Shown here one piece after another: positions 27,525 through 36,739 of a stretch of DNA of 64,000 nt (positions are counted from its first letter, which is position 1; each line of letters begins with the position of its first letter). The translations under genes were made by a program, and so were the position numbers. The notes beneath the pieces are model-generated. The model did no database searches. It was given only the letters and a program-made list of their open reading frames with translations, and had not been told where the DNA came from. The stretch covers positions 51,083-115,082 of the forward strand of contig JAIOIW010000030.1 of NCBI GenBank assembly GCA_019912385.1, in the 5' to 3' direction. The DNA comes from Notoacmeibacter sp. (lineage in GTDB: Bacteria > Pseudomonadota > Alphaproteobacteria > Rhizobiales > Rhizobiaceae).

Positions 27525-28288
27525 GCCGCGTCCTCCGCGGGGATGCCGAGATAGATTTCGCGCACGATGGGCAGCGCGATCACCTCTTCGGGTGCGCCGT
27601 CGGCGACCAGTTCGCCGTTGTGCAGCACGACGATGCGGTCGGCGAGCGCGCGCACCACGTCCATCTTGTGCTCCACCAGCAGCACGGTCTTCCCGCTGTC
27701 GGCCTTGATCGCCTCGATCAGTTCCAGGATCACCGGCGCCTCGTCGACGCTCATGCCGGCCGTCGGCTCGTCGAACATGAAGATGTCGGGCTCCATGGCC
27801 AGCAGCATCGCCACTTCCAGCTTGCGCTGGTCGCCATGCGGCAGCGCGGCGGCGGGCAGGGCAGCGACATGTTCCAGCCGCGCGGCCTTCAGATGCTCCA
27901 TGGCGCGATCGCCCAGTTCGGTGAAGCTCGCTGCGCGAGCAAACAGCCGCGGGCCGAAGCCGCGCCGGGCCTGGACCGCAAGCCGGATATTCTCCAGCAC
28001 AGAAAGGCGGGGAAACAGGTTTGTGAGCTGGAAGGCGCGGCCGAGCCCCGCCTTGGCGCGGGCCGATGGCGACAGGCTGGAAATGTCCTTGCCCGACTTG
28101 AGCACCGAGCCGGCCGTCGGCGTCAACTGCCCCGAAATCAGGTTGAAATAGGTCGTCTTGCCGGCACCGTTGGGGCCGACGATCACGGTCAGTTCGCCGG
28201 GATTGAACGCGCAGGAGACATTGTTCACCGCCGCATGGCCGCCGAAGCGGATCGTCAGGTCGCGCGTTTCGAGCGATGGCGTTGTCAT
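27521..28288 (-). CDS. Branched-chain-type ABC transporter ATPase (LivG-like)
   Basis: A 255-residue ATPase with Walker A GPNGAGKTT, the LivG-type signature LPHGDQRKLEVAML in place of LSGGQ, and Walker B IFMFDEPTAGM. GLGRAFQLTNLFPRLSVLENI is also typical. I use the ATG at 28288 (TTPSLETRDLTI...); an ATG four codons upstream (28300) is equally possible because neither has a strong ribosome site. About 98 bases separate it from the binding-protein gene. Confidence 0.93.
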   Translation of the reverse strand: MTTPSLETRDLTIRFGGHAAVNNVSCAFNPGELTVIVGPNGAGKTTYFNLISGQLTPTAGSVLKSGKDISSLSPSARAKAGLGRAFQLTNLFPRLSVLENIRLAVQARRGFGPRLFARAASFTELGDRAMEHLKAARLEHVAALPAAALPHGDQRKLEVAMLLAMEPDIFMFDEPTAGMSVDEAPVILELIEAIKADSGKTVLLVEHKMDVVRALADRIVVLHNGELVADGAPEEVIALPIVREIYLGIPAEDAA

Positions 28289-28386
28289 GGCTTGGCCCAT
28301 GTCGATCGTTGCGGTTCTGTACCCGAGCGGTGGCGCTGGCGTCCCTCTCCCCGCGGGCGGGGAGAGGGCGGCAACCTGCCGGTTGC

Positions 28387-29598
28387 TTATTGCTGGTTGT
28401 TGCGGCCGATCGGGATGTCCATCTCGTCCGCCTTGATCTCGCGCACCAGTTCCGGGATTGCCCACTTCACGTTGTCGTCGACCTTGATCTTGAAGTGATA
28501 CATGGACTGCAGCGCCTGGTGATCCTCGGGGCGGAACGTCATGGTGCCCTTCGGCGTTTCCCAGCTCATGCCTTCCATGGTCGAGATCAGCGTTTCGGTG
28601 TCCCACTCGTCGGCGGTCTCGAGCGCCTTTGCGATGGCGAGCGCCGCAGCCATGCCGCCGGCGGTGAAGAAGTCCGGCGGAGCGTCGAACCGCTTCTGGT
28701 GCTCGGCAACCAGCCAGTCGTTGATCGGGTTCTTCGGCAGCTCGTAGTAATAGTAGATCGCGCCTTCCATGCCGGGCACCCGCTTGTAGGTGGGCAACAC
28801 CGCAAGGATGTGGCCGCCGGTGGAGATCTCGATGTTGTAGCGCGTGGGATCCATGCCCACGAGCGCGCCCATCGGATCGCCGGAGCCGGCGACGTAGATC
28901 AGGATCACCTTGCGGCCGGGCTGGTCTTTCAGCGCGTTGAACAGGCGCTCGCCGACGGCGGTGTAGTCGGTGGTCTTGAGCGGCACGTATTCTTCCGCCA
29001 CGACATGGGCGCCGGAGCCTTCAAGGGCCTTCTTGAAGGCGGCGATGCCGTCCTTGCCGAAGGCGTAGTCCTCGGCCAGCGTCGCCACATAGAGGTTCTC
29101 GTCGGGCTTCAGCGCCTTGGCCTGCGCCTGCATGTCCATCGACGAGTTGCGCGAGGTCTTGAAGACGTAGCGGTTGGAACTCTCGCCGGTCAGCGAATCG
29201 GCGACCGCCGGTTCGACCAGCAGGATACGCTCGTATTCCGCGGCGACCGGCAGCATCGCCGTCGTCACGCCCGACGAGGTTCCCCCGACCGCGATCAGCA
29301 CGCCGTCGTCGCCATAGGCTTCGGCCAGCACCGAGCGGGCGACATCGGGCTTGAACTGCGTATCCTTCTCGATGACCTCGATCTTGCGGCCCTTGACCGA
29401 CATGGTGCCGCCGGTGGCGTATTCCAGTCCGAGATTGAAGCCTGCCGAAGTCTGTTTCGAGAAGGCTTCCAGCGGCGAGCCCGAAAGCCCGTGAACGATG
29501 GCGATCTTGACCGGATCGCCATCCTGGGCGCTTGCGAATGAGGCCATGCCGGCGGCAAGTGCCGTCGCCAGGCCCAGCGTTGTCAGTAGTCGTTTCAT
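28387..29598 (-). CDS. Branched-chain-type ABC transporter substrate-binding protein (LivK-like)
   Basis: A 403-residue periplasmic binding protein with a Sec signal (MKRLLTTLGLATALAAGMASFASA). The mature start VKIAIVHGLSGSPLEAFSKQT and GGTSSGVTTAMLPVAAEYE, the ligand-contact loop, fit the Leu/Ile/Val-binding superfamily as used by aromatic-acid and amide binders. GGAGGAGAAAGC precedes the ATG. It follows the SDR gene by 58 bases. Its ligand is presumably what the CoA ligase of the same operon activates. Confidence 0.92.
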   Translation of the reverse strand: MKRLLTTLGLATALAAGMASFASAQDGDPVKIAIVHGLSGSPLEAFSKQTSAGFNLGLEYATGGTMSVKGRKIEVIEKDTQFKPDVARSVLAEAYGDDGVLIAVGGTSSGVTTAMLPVAAEYERILLVEPAVADSLTGESSNRYVFKTSRNSSMDMQAQAKALKPDENLYVATLAEDYAFGKDGIAAFKKALEGSGAHVVAEEYVPLKTTDYTAVGERLFNALKDQPGRKVILIYVAGSGDPMGALVGMDPTRYNIEISTGGHILAVLPTYKRVPGMEGAIYYYYELPKNPINDWLVAEHQKRFDAPPDFFTAGGMAAALAIAKALETADEWDTETLISTMEGMSWETPKGTMTFRPEDHQALQSMYHFKIKVDDNVKWAIPELVREIKADEMDIPIGRNNQQ

Positions 29599-29656
29599 GC
29601 TTTCTCCTCCTGTGAGACGATGAAAGGTCTTCGGTTCGAAAGTCTTCGTTTTGCAG

Positions 29657-30466
29657 TCACTGCGCGGTCCAGCCGCCATCGATCGGGATGGCCGTGCCGG
29701 TGATGTTGTGCGCGGTCCTGTGGCACAGCCACGCCGCCAGTTCGCCGATTTCCGCGGGATCGGAGGTGCGCAGGCTCGGCTGCTTTTCCGACAGCAGGCT
29801 GGCAATACCCTTGTCGCGGTCGCCGCCGAACTGGGCCGCGCGCGCGTCGATCTGCGGTTCGATCAGCACGGTCTCGGTCCAGCCGGGGCAGATGCAGTTG
29901 ACCGTGACCCCGCCGCTGGCGCGGCTGCCGCTCGCGGCATATTCCAGCGCCGCGACCTTGCTCATGCCGACAAGGCCGAATTTGGAGGCCACATAGGGGG
30001 CCTTGTCCTTCGAGGCGACGAGACCGTGTACCGAGGCGATGTTGACCACGCGGCCGAAGCCGCGTTCCGCCATGCCCGGCAGCGCGCGGCGCATGGTGTG
30101 GAAGGCGGCCGACAGGTTGACGGCGATGATGGCATCCCATGTGTCGGGCGTCGCCTCGGCCAGCGAAGCGGTCTTCTGGATTCCGGCATTGTTGACCAGG
30201 ACGTCGACAGGTCCCCATTCCTCCAGATTGTCCATCATCGCGTCGATCGCCGCCACGTCGCGCATGTCCGCATCAAAGAAGCGCGCTTCGGGCGCGCCCG
30301 CGCTACTGACCGCGGCAATCGCCTCGTCGGCCTGCTTCGCCGTCGCCAGCCCGTGCACGGCGATACGCGCGCCGGCTGCCGCCAGCGCCTTGGCGACCGA
30401 CAATCCGATTCCCTGGACCGAGCCGGTGACCAGGGCAGTACGCCCGTCGAGATGTCCCATCGTCAT
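29657..30466 (-). CDS. 3-hydroxybutyrate dehydrogenase-like SDR
   Basis: A 269-residue classical SDR. The cofactor motif is VTGSVQGIGLSVAKAL, the catalytic Ser is in NIASVHGLVAS, and Tyr/Lys are in YVASK. The INLSAAFHTM-like stretch, VNCICPGWTETVLIEPQI, LLSEKQPS and the C-terminus GTAIPIDGGWTAQ closely resemble D-3-hydroxybutyrate dehydrogenases (BdhA). A related hydroxyacyl substrate cannot be excluded, given the operon with a CoA ligase and an organic-acid-type transporter. Its ATG overlaps the ligase stop (ATGA). Confidence 0.85.
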   Translation of the reverse strand: MTMGHLDGRTALVTGSVQGIGLSVAKALAAAGARIAVHGLATAKQADEAIAAVSSAGAPEARFFDADMRDVAAIDAMMDNLEEWGPVDVLVNNAGIQKTASLAEATPDTWDAIIAVNLSAAFHTMRRALPGMAERGFGRVVNIASVHGLVASKDKAPYVASKFGLVGMSKVAALEYAASGSRASGGVTVNCICPGWTETVLIEPQIDARAAQFGGDRDKGIASLLSEKQPSLRTSDPAEIGELAAWLCHRTAHNITGTAIPIDGGWTAQ

Positions 30467-32001
30467 GCATCCTCTCGTTCAGCGGCGACAAGGGCGCGAA
30501 GTTCCGTCTTCAGCACCTTGCCGTAATTGTTCTTGGGCAGTTCGGCGACGAAGCGGTAGCTCTTCGGCCGCTTGAAGCGCGCGATACTGTCGAGGCAGTG
30601 GCGGTCGAGTTCGCCGGGTTCGACCCTGACGCCGGGCGCGCAGACCACGAAAGCCATCACCGTTTCCCCCCACTCCGCGTCGGGAGCGCCGACTACCGAT
30701 ACCTCGGCGACGGCCGGGTGGGTCAGCAGCGCTTCCTCCACCTCGCGCGGATAGATGTTGGTGCCGCCGGAGATGATCACGTCCTTGGAGCGGTCTTTCA
30801 GTGTGAGGAAACCGTCCTCGTCGAACGCGCCCATGTCGCCGGTCCAAAGCCAGCCATCGCGAAGCGTTGCGGCGTTCGCCTCGGCATTGTTCCAGTAGCC
30901 CGGCATCACGGCCGCGCCGCGAACCGTCACCTCGCCGGTTTCCCCGGCGGCGACAGGGCGTCCGTCCGCATCGACAACCGTGACTTCGACGCAGGATTGC
31001 GCGACGCCGACCGAGGCAAGACGTTCGCGCCAGCGCGGGTGGCTGCGATCGTTCACCAGGTGGCGCGGCAGTGCGGTAATGCACATCGGGCTCTCGCCCT
31101 GGCCATAGATCTGGCAGAAACGCGACCCCAGCACGTCGACCGCCTCCATGATATCGGCAAGATACATCGGCCCTCCACCATAGACGATGGTGCGGATGCC
31201 GTCGCCGGTCTCGCCGGAGGCCTTGGCCGCGTCGGTGAGCCTCCTGACCATGGTGGGCGCGGCGAACATGTGCACATCGCCGAGCGCGCGGGCCGTCTGG
31301 AAGATTTCGGCCGCCTCGAACCCGCCGGATTCGGTTACCACGTGGCGCGCGCCCCTCAGCACGTGCTGGACGTTGTAGAGCCCCGCGCCGTGGCTCATCG
31401 GCGCGGCATAGAGCGCCGCGTCGGTGGCATAGGTCGTGTCCACGTCGACGAAATAGGAGAATGTCATGGCGTGGATATTGCCGTTGGAGATCATCACCCC
31501 CTTCGGCTTGCCTGTGGTCCCGGAGGTGTAGAACAGCCAGGCCATGTCGTCCCTCCCGCGGGCGATCGGCGCCGCCAGCGGGGCCGCCTTGCGCATTGCG
31601 GCGAAATCCGCGCCCTTTATGTCGATCATGGCTTTGCAGCACCCCGGAAGATGCGGGGCCAGTTCATTGCCCAGCGCTTCGGTGACGAAGACCAGCTTCG
31701 CGCCGGCATTGTCGATGATCCAGGCGGCTTCGCGGGCATGCAGCTTGGCGTTGACCGGCACGATCGCGGCGCCGGCAAACCATGTTGCGTACATCGCCTC
31801 GAGATATTCGGTCGTGTTCTTGGCAAAGATCGCCACGCGGTCGCCCGGCTCGACGGCGTGCGCCGTGGAAAGCGCACCGCCGATCGCGGCCGCCGACGTG
31901 GCAAATGCCGCGTAGTCGGCGATCACCGCTTCGCCCTTCAGCAAGGCCGGGCGGCGCGGGCCAAGCGTCGCGCTTCTGACCAGCCAGTGGGCCAGGTTCA
32001 T
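30463..32001 (-). CDS. Acyl-CoA synthetase / AMP-dependent ligase (class I adenylate-forming)
   Basis: A 512-residue adenylate-forming ligase. The P-loop is FYTSGTTGKPKGVM, the A5 motif is YGQGESPM, and the hinge and A8 motif run WTGDMGAFDEDGFLTLKDR to SGGTNIYPREVEE. The A10 lysine is in NYGKVLK. It makes an acyl-CoA from an organic acid, ATP and CoA. It leads the minus-strand operon ligase-SDR-binding protein-ABC-hydrolase and diverges from a PAS-LuxR regulator. The binding pocket is not readable by eye, so fatty, aryl and hydroxy acids all remain possible. Confidence 0.9.
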   Translation of the reverse strand: MNLAHWLVRSATLGPRRPALLKGEAVIADYAAFATSAAAIGGALSTAHAVEPGDRVAIFAKNTTEYLEAMYATWFAGAAIVPVNAKLHAREAAWIIDNAGAKLVFVTEALGNELAPHLPGCCKAMIDIKGADFAAMRKAAPLAAPIARGRDDMAWLFYTSGTTGKPKGVMISNGNIHAMTFSYFVDVDTTYATDAALYAAPMSHGAGLYNVQHVLRGARHVVTESGGFEAAEIFQTARALGDVHMFAAPTMVRRLTDAAKASGETGDGIRTIVYGGGPMYLADIMEAVDVLGSRFCQIYGQGESPMCITALPRHLVNDRSHPRWRERLASVGVAQSCVEVTVVDADGRPVAAGETGEVTVRGAAVMPGYWNNAEANAATLRDGWLWTGDMGAFDEDGFLTLKDRSKDVIISGGTNIYPREVEEALLTHPAVAEVSVVGAPDAEWGETVMAFVVCAPGVRVEPGELDRHCLDSIARFKRPKSYRFVAELPKNNYGKVLKTELRALVAAEREDA

Positions 32002-32007
32002 GAACTA

Positions 32008-32022
32008 TACCTCCCGAAGGTA
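32008..32022. promoter_or_regulatory. Inverted repeat TACCT-N5-AGGTA at the ligase leader
   Basis: TACCT and AGGTA are separated by CCCGA and overlap the GGGAGG ribosome site of the acyl-CoA ligase gene. The symmetry suits a dimeric LuxR-type regulator such as the divergent PAS-LuxR protein, or it may be chance. It is short and unique in this gap. Confidence 0.3.
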
Positions 32023-32123
32023 CAAACCTCCCCTGCCTGCGGCGCTTTTTTTCCTTTTCGCCACAGTGCACGCTGTTAGTATCGCCCCGGAGCGGATTGA
32101 CGCGCAATATCGTAGAAACACGC

Positions 32124-32693
32124 ATGGCGAAGACGCAGAAACACGATGAATTGAACCTTCTGGCCTTTGAAATGGCACCGATCGGCATCGCCATGACAGA
32201 GAACCGGGTCATTCGCACCTGTAACGGGACCTTCGCCCGCATGTTCGGCTTCGAACGCGAGCAGCTGATCGACCAGTCCTTCGCCATCCTCTATCCTTCG
32301 TTCGATGAATTCGTGAAGATCCGAAATATCGGCGTGCGCTCGCTGCGCGAGGAAAACCGCTATTCGGATGAGCGCATCATGGCGCGCGCCGACGGATCCC
32401 TTTTCTGGTGCCGGGTGCGCGGCATGACGCTGACCAAGGAAGGTGACCCGCTGGCCCATGCCGTGTGGAGCATTGCCGACCTGTCCCACGAGCGCACCGT
32501 GGCGGAACTGACGGCGCGCGAACGCCAGATCGTCATGCATCTGGGCGAGGGGCGCACGTCGAAGGAGATCGCGCGCCTGCTCGACATCTCGCCGCGCACC
32601 GTCGAGGCTTATCGCGCCCGCCTGTTGAAGAAGTTCCGTGCCTGCAACGTCGCCGAATTGTTGTCGCACCTGGGTGGAATGCCCGGCGTGTGA
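32124..32693 (+). CDS. PAS-domain LuxR-family transcriptional regulator
   Basis: A 189-residue regulator with an N-terminal PAS domain (FEMAPIGIAMTENRVIRTCN near residues 14-33, then FWCRVRG) and a C-terminal LuxR helix-turn-helix (LTARERQIVMHLGEG, TSKEIARLLDISPRTVEAYR). It has no receiver domain, so signal sensing would come through the PAS pocket. I use the ATG at 32124 (MAKTQK). It diverges from the acyl-CoA ligase/ABC operon across 122 bases and is the obvious candidate to control it; no binding data support this here. Confidence 0.9.
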   Translation: MAKTQKHDELNLLAFEMAPIGIAMTENRVIRTCNGTFARMFGFEREQLIDQSFAILYPSFDEFVKIRNIGVRSLREENRYSDERIMARADGSLFWCRVRGMTLTKEGDPLAHAVWSIADLSHERTVAELTARERQIVMHLGEGRTSKEIARLLDISPRTVEAYRARLLKKFRACNVAELLSHLGGMPGV

Positions 32694-32823
32694 CCGGCGC
32701 AACGCATCGTTTTCTGTTGGCTCCTGCGGCCCGGCCGTTTGCCAAATGCGGTATTCCTGCTATTGCGGATCGTCGCCGGATTTGAACCATGAATCCTGAA
32801 TTGCAACGGAGCAACCGACCGCC

Positions 32824-33414
32824 GTGACACCGAAGATACTCGTTTTCGCCGGCTCCAGCCGGGTCGGCGCATTTAGTGGCAAGACCGCCGACAACGCGCA
32901 GAAGGAACTTGCGCTGCAAGGCGCGGAAGTGACGCGCATTTCGCTTGCCGACTATCCGCTGCCGATCATGGACGAGGATCTGGAGCGCGAGAAGGGCATA
33001 CCGGAAAACGCGGTGAAGCTTGCCCGCCTCATTGCCGCCCATGACGGGGTGCTGGTGGCGACGCCGGAATACAACAGGTCGCTCCCGTCATTGCTGAAAA
33101 ACACGATCGACTGGGTCAGCCGCGTGTCGAAGGATAACGGGCGGCCGCTGCATCCCTTCTCTGGCAAGGCCTTTGCACTGTGTTCGTCGTCGAACGGCCC
33201 GTTTGCGGGCATCTACGCGATCAATCACCTGCGAACCGTTCTGGTGCATGTCGGCTGCGAGGTCGTGTCGCCGCAATGCTCGATCATGCGCGGCCAGGAC
33301 GCTTTCGACGAGGACGGCGGGTTCAAGGACCCGCGCTCGCGCGACATCATGACGACCGTCTGCCAGACGCTGATCGAACGCGCGCGGATGCTTTCGACGA
33401 GGATTGGCGAATGA
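32824..33414 (+). CDS. NADPH-dependent FMN reductase-family oxidoreductase
   Basis: A 196-residue flavodoxin-like reductase. [19 protein letters not shown] forms the phosphate-binding loop, and [19 protein letters not shown] is the hallmark of NADPH:FMN/quinone reductases of the ChrR/ArsH-like group. It starts with GTG at 32824. The stop overlaps the pyrF start by four bases (ATGA), so the two genes are coupled although their reactions are unrelated. It may act as a quinone reductase or supply reduced flavin. Confidence 0.88.
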   Translation: MTPKILVFAGSSRVGAFSGKTADNAQKELALQGAEVTRISLADYPLPIMDEDLEREKGIPENAVKLARLIAAHDGVLVATPEYNRSLPSLLKNTIDWVSRVSKDNGRPLHPFSGKAFALCSSSNGPFAGIYAINHLRTVLVHVGCEVVSPQCSIMRGQDAFDEDGGFKDPRSRDIMTTVCQTLIERARMLSTRIGE

Positions 33415-34100
33415 GCGCGGACGAGCGGCTGATCGTCGCCCTCGATGTCCCGACGGTCGGGGAGGCTGCCGCGATCGTCGCCGAGCTCGGCGACCAGGTT
33501 TCTTTCTACAAGATCGGTTACCAGCTCGCCTTCGCCGGCGGCCTCGACTTTGCCCGCGAACTCGTGGCCGATGGCCGCAAGGTCTTTCTCGACATGAAAC
33601 TGCTCGACATAGACAACACCGTCGCCAAGGGCGTCGAAAACATCGCCAGGACGGGCGTTTCCATGCTGACCATCCACGCCTATCCCAAGGCGATGCGTGC
33701 GGCCGTCGAAGCCGCGTCGGGTTCCGGGCTCAGCCTGCTCGGCGTCACGGTGCTGACCTCCATGGACGACGGCGACCTGGCCGATGCCGGCTATGCCGAC
33801 GGAGCGCAGGCGCTTGTTGCCCGCCGCGCCGCCCAGGCCCGCGATGCCGGCATGGGCGGTATCGTCTGCTCGGCGCTCGAAGCCGCGGCCGTGCGGCAGA
33901 TCGTCGGGCCATCCATGGCCGTGGTGACGCCGGGCATCCGCCCGGCCGGCACCGATAAGGGCGACCAGAAGCGTGTGGTCACGCCGGCCGACGCGATTGC
34001 CGCCGGTGCCAGCCATCTGGTTGTCGGCCGCCCCGTCACGGCGGCGGTTGACAAGCCGCAAGCCGCCCGGTCTATCCTTGCCCAGATCGCGTCCGCATAG
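33411..34100 (+). CDS. pyrF: Orotidine 5'-phosphate decarboxylase
   Basis: A 229-residue TIM-barrel enzyme that makes UMP from OMP, the last step of de novo pyrimidine synthesis. The active-site motif is [13 protein letters not shown] (DxKxxDI). LIVALDVPT opens the barrel, and the phosphate loops [18 protein letters not shown] and LVVGRPVT close it. Length and motifs are standard for the bacterial group. It begins inside the stop of the preceding oxidoreductase gene. Confidence 0.97.
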   Translation: MSADERLIVALDVPTVGEAAAIVAELGDQVSFYKIGYQLAFAGGLDFARELVADGRKVFLDMKLLDIDNTVAKGVENIARTGVSMLTIHAYPKAMRAAVEAASGSGLSLLGVTVLTSMDDGDLADAGYADGAQALVARRAAQARDAGMGGIVCSALEAAAVRQIVGPSMAVVTPGIRPAGTDKGDQKRVVTPADAIAAGASHLVVGRPVTAAVDKPQAARSILAQIASA

Positions 34101-34133
34101 GACGGCCGGTGGATTTCAGGAAAGGATGAGCTG

Positions 34134-34427
34134 ATGGCCAAGGGATACTGGATCGCACGCGTCGATGTGCGCGATCCCGAGCGCTACAAGGACTACGTGG
34201 CGACTGCCAAGCCGGCATTCGAGCGCCATGGCGCGAAATTCCTGGCGCGCGGCGGCGCCTACGAGACCATGGAAGGCCCTGACCATGCGCGCAACGTGGT
34301 TATCGAGTTTCCCTCCAGACAGGCAGCGATCGATTGCTACAACTCGCCGGAATACCAGGCGGCCAAGGCGATCCGGCTGACCGTCGCCGACGCCGAGATG
34401 GTCATCGTCGAAGGGGCCGATGCCTGA
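34134..34427 (+). CDS. DUF1330 protein (dimeric alpha-beta barrel)
   Basis: A 97-residue protein of the DUF1330 family. YWIARVDVRDPERYKDYV and the later GGAYETMEGPDHARNVVIEF followed by YNSPEYQAAKA are typical. It is a small ferredoxin-like fold related to Dabb-type stress proteins with no established reaction. It follows pyrF by 33 bases, an arrangement seen in Rhizobiales, and a GGAAAGGATGAG site precedes the ATG. Confidence 0.9.
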   Translation: MAKGYWIARVDVRDPERYKDYVATAKPAFERHGAKFLARGGAYETMEGPDHARNVVIEFPSRQAAIDCYNSPEYQAAKAIRLTVADAEMVIVEGADA

Positions 34428-34611
34428 ACCGGCCTGCCTGGTCCGCCCGAAGGGCTCCGAAACCGGTGCCCGGCGGCTGTCCGGCCATGGTCGCATTGCA
34501 TTGCGGTAGAAAAAGCTTATCGTTCAAAACAAAGCTGCCGGTTTGCCGGCATGGCGGGCAGGGCAACGGCGCGAGCGGTTGCGTCACGCAAAACGGGGTG
34601 CTGAAAGTCTG

Positions 34612-35883
34612 ATGTTCTATCATCTTTACGAGCTCAACCACGCCGCATTGCAGCCGTATCGTGCGGTCGCCGATGCAACCCGCCTGTTCTATTCCAACCC
34701 GCTCAATCCGTTCTCGCAGAGCTCCATCGGCCGCTCCGTCGCCGCTTCCGCCGAGTTGTTCGAGCGGATGACGCGGCGCTATTCCAAGCCGGGTTTCGAC
34801 CTTCCGGCAACGACCGTCGACGGCAAGGCGGTCGCGGTGACCGAAGAGGTGGTCTGGTCGCGGCCCTTCTGCAATCTGCTGCACTTTGCCCGCGACCTGC
34901 CGGCAGGCCGCAAACCCGATCCCAAGCTCCTGATCGTCGCGCCGATGTCTGGCCATTACGCAACGCTGTTGCGCGGCACCGTCGAAGCGATGATGCAGCA
35001 CGCCGACGTCTATATCACCGATTGGGTGGACGCCCGCACAGTGCCGGTCTCGGACGGCTCCTTCGATCTTGACGACTACATCGACTATGTCGTGGAGATG
35101 CTGCATGAACTGGGCGAGGGCGCCCATGTCATGGCAGTGTGCCAGCCGTCGGTGCCCGTGCTTGCCGCGATATCGCTGATGGAAGAGCGCGGCGATCGCT
35201 TCGCGCCGGCCTCCATGATCCTGATGGGCGGTCCGATCGACACCACGCGCTCGCCCACCGCCGTCAACGACCTCGCCCAGCAGAAGGGCATCGACTGGTT
35301 CCGCGAAAACGTGGTCATGCGCGTGCCGTGGCCGCACCAGGGCTTCATGCGCGAAGTCTATCCCGGTTTCCTGCAGCTTTCGGGCTTCATGAGCATGAAT
35401 CTCGACCGCCACATCATCGCCCACAAGGATTTCTTCCTCCATCTGGTCAAGGACGACGGCGATTCGGCGGAAAAGCACCGCGACTTCTATGACGAGTACC
35501 TCGCGGTGATGGACCTGACGGCGGAATTCTATCTCCAGACCGTCGAAACCGTCTTCATCGACCACCATCTGCCGCGCGGAACCATGAAACATCGCGGCGA
35601 GCAGGTCGATCCCGGCGCCATCCGCAATGTGGCGATGCTGACCGTGGAGGGCGAAAACGACGACATCACCGGCGGCGGACAGACCGAGGCAGCCCACGAT
35701 CTGTGCGTCAACCTTCCCGATTCAATGAAACAGCACTACACCCAGCCGGCCGTTGGCCACTATGGTGTGTTCAACGGGTCGCGCTTCCGCAACAATATCG
35801 TGCCGCGCATCGTCGATTTCATGGCCGCCCACGGGCGCGTCGCGACAAGACCTGCATCCAGGCCGGAAAAAAAGCGCGCCTGA
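34612..35883 (+). CDS. phaZ: Intracellular polyhydroxybutyrate depolymerase
   Basis: A 423-residue intracellular PHB depolymerase. The nucleophile is Cys177 in HVMAVCQPSVP, the Cys variant of the lipase box that marks the PhaZa group in Ralstonia and Rhizobiales. VEGENDDITGGGQTEAAHDLC holds the acid residue and VGHYGVFNGSRFR the His. It mobilises stored PHB to 3-hydroxybutyrate oligomers. I use the ATG at 34612, since the upstream extension reads intergenic sequence. A 3-hydroxybutyrate-dehydrogenase-like gene is about 4 kb away but not linked. Confidence 0.95.
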   Translation: MFYHLYELNHAALQPYRAVADATRLFYSNPLNPFSQSSIGRSVAASAELFERMTRRYSKPGFDLPATTVDGKAVAVTEEVVWSRPFCNLLHFARDLPAGRKPDPKLLIVAPMSGHYATLLRGTVEAMMQHADVYITDWVDARTVPVSDGSFDLDDYIDYVVEMLHELGEGAHVMAVCQPSVPVLAAISLMEERGDRFAPASMILMGGPIDTTRSPTAVNDLAQQKGIDWFRENVVMRVPWPHQGFMREVYPGFLQLSGFMSMNLDRHIIAHKDFFLHLVKDDGDSAEKHRDFYDEYLAVMDLTAEFYLQTVETVFIDHHLPRGTMKHRGEQVDPGAIRNVAMLTVEGENDDITGGGQTEAAHDLCVNLPDSMKQHYTQPAVGHYGVFNGSRFRNNIVPRIVDFMAAHGRVATRPASRPEKKRA

Positions 35884-36000
35884 ACATTGGCTTGGCCAGG
35901 CGCAGCGCGGCCGCTCATGGCCGCCGGCCGGGCTGTTGATGCCGGTAACCATGTTTACCATAGCCATTGCCTCGCAATTGACTCCGCGCCGTCGCTAAAG

Positions 36001-36016
36001 TTAACTTTTCGTTAAC
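36001..36016 (+). promoter_or_regulatory. Putative CtrA-binding box
   Basis: TTAA-CTTTTCG-TTAAC exactly fits the TTAA-N7-TTAA(C) consensus of the alphaproteobacterial cell-cycle regulator CtrA. It lies 27 bases upstream of the transglutaminase-like gene. The surroundings are more AT-rich than the flanking genes, as expected for a promoter. Confidence 0.6.
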
Positions 36017-36042
36017 GAGAAGAACTCCTGCGGGATCGGGCG

Positions 36043-36654
36043 ATGGTAATGGGTAGGTTCACGCGAAAGGCGGTTTTTGCGCTGGCATCCGGCGCGCTCC
36101 TGCTCGCCGGCGGTGCGGGTGCGACGGCCGGCTCGAACATGGTGACCGGGCGCCTGACCTCGCAACCCATCGGCCATTACGAATTCTGCATCGCCAATCC
36201 GGGCGAATGCACGATACGCACACCCGACAAGGGGCCGCTACGCCTTACCAGTACCGTGTGGCGCCAGATCCGCGCGATCAACATGCGGGTCAACAGGGCC
36301 GTAACCCCGATGAACGACTATGACATCTACGGCAGGGACGAGGTCTGGGCCTATCCGTCGGGCGTCGGCGATTGCGAGGACTATGTGCTGGAAAAGCGCC
36401 GGCTGCTGTCGCGCGCGGGCGTGCCTCTGTCCGATCTTCTCATCACCGTTGTGCGCAAGCCGGACGGCGAAGGCCACGCGGTGCTGACCGTGCGCACCGA
36501 CAAGGGTGACTACGTCCTCGACAATCTGACCGACAAGGTGCTCGGCTGGAACGAAACCGGCTACCGCTTCCTCAAGCGCCAGGCCAGCGACTATACCGGC
36601 CACTGGGTCAGCCTGCGAACCGACTCCAACCCGCTGGTCGGCTCGGTCCGCTAG
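36043..36654 (+). CDS. Periplasmic transglutaminase-like cysteine peptidase (BTLCP)
   Basis: A 203-residue protein with a signal peptide (ALASGALLLAGGAGATAG) and the catalytic triad of the bacterial transglutaminase-like cysteine peptidases: Cys111 in GVGDCEDYV, His145 in GEGHAVLTV and Asp160 in YVLDN. Relatives such as LapG cleave adhesins in the periplasm, but stand-alone rhizobial BTLCPs are not assigned. An ATG two codons downstream is also possible. The CtrA-type box just upstream suggests cell-cycle timing. Confidence 0.92.
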   Translation: MVMGRFTRKAVFALASGALLLAGGAGATAGSNMVTGRLTSQPIGHYEFCIANPGECTIRTPDKGPLRLTSTVWRQIRAINMRVNRAVTPMNDYDIYGRDEVWAYPSGVGDCEDYVLEKRRLLSRAGVPLSDLLITVVRKPDGEGHAVLTVRTDKGDYVLDNLTDKVLGWNETGYRFLKRQASDYTGHWVSLRTDSNPLVGSVR

Positions 36655-36739
36655 CCAGTCGCCATTCAGCTTTTTGCCACCAGTGAAGGCCCGTGCCGCG
36701 ACGGGAGCGCATGCCTGTGGGTCGCGCCGGCGATCCGGA

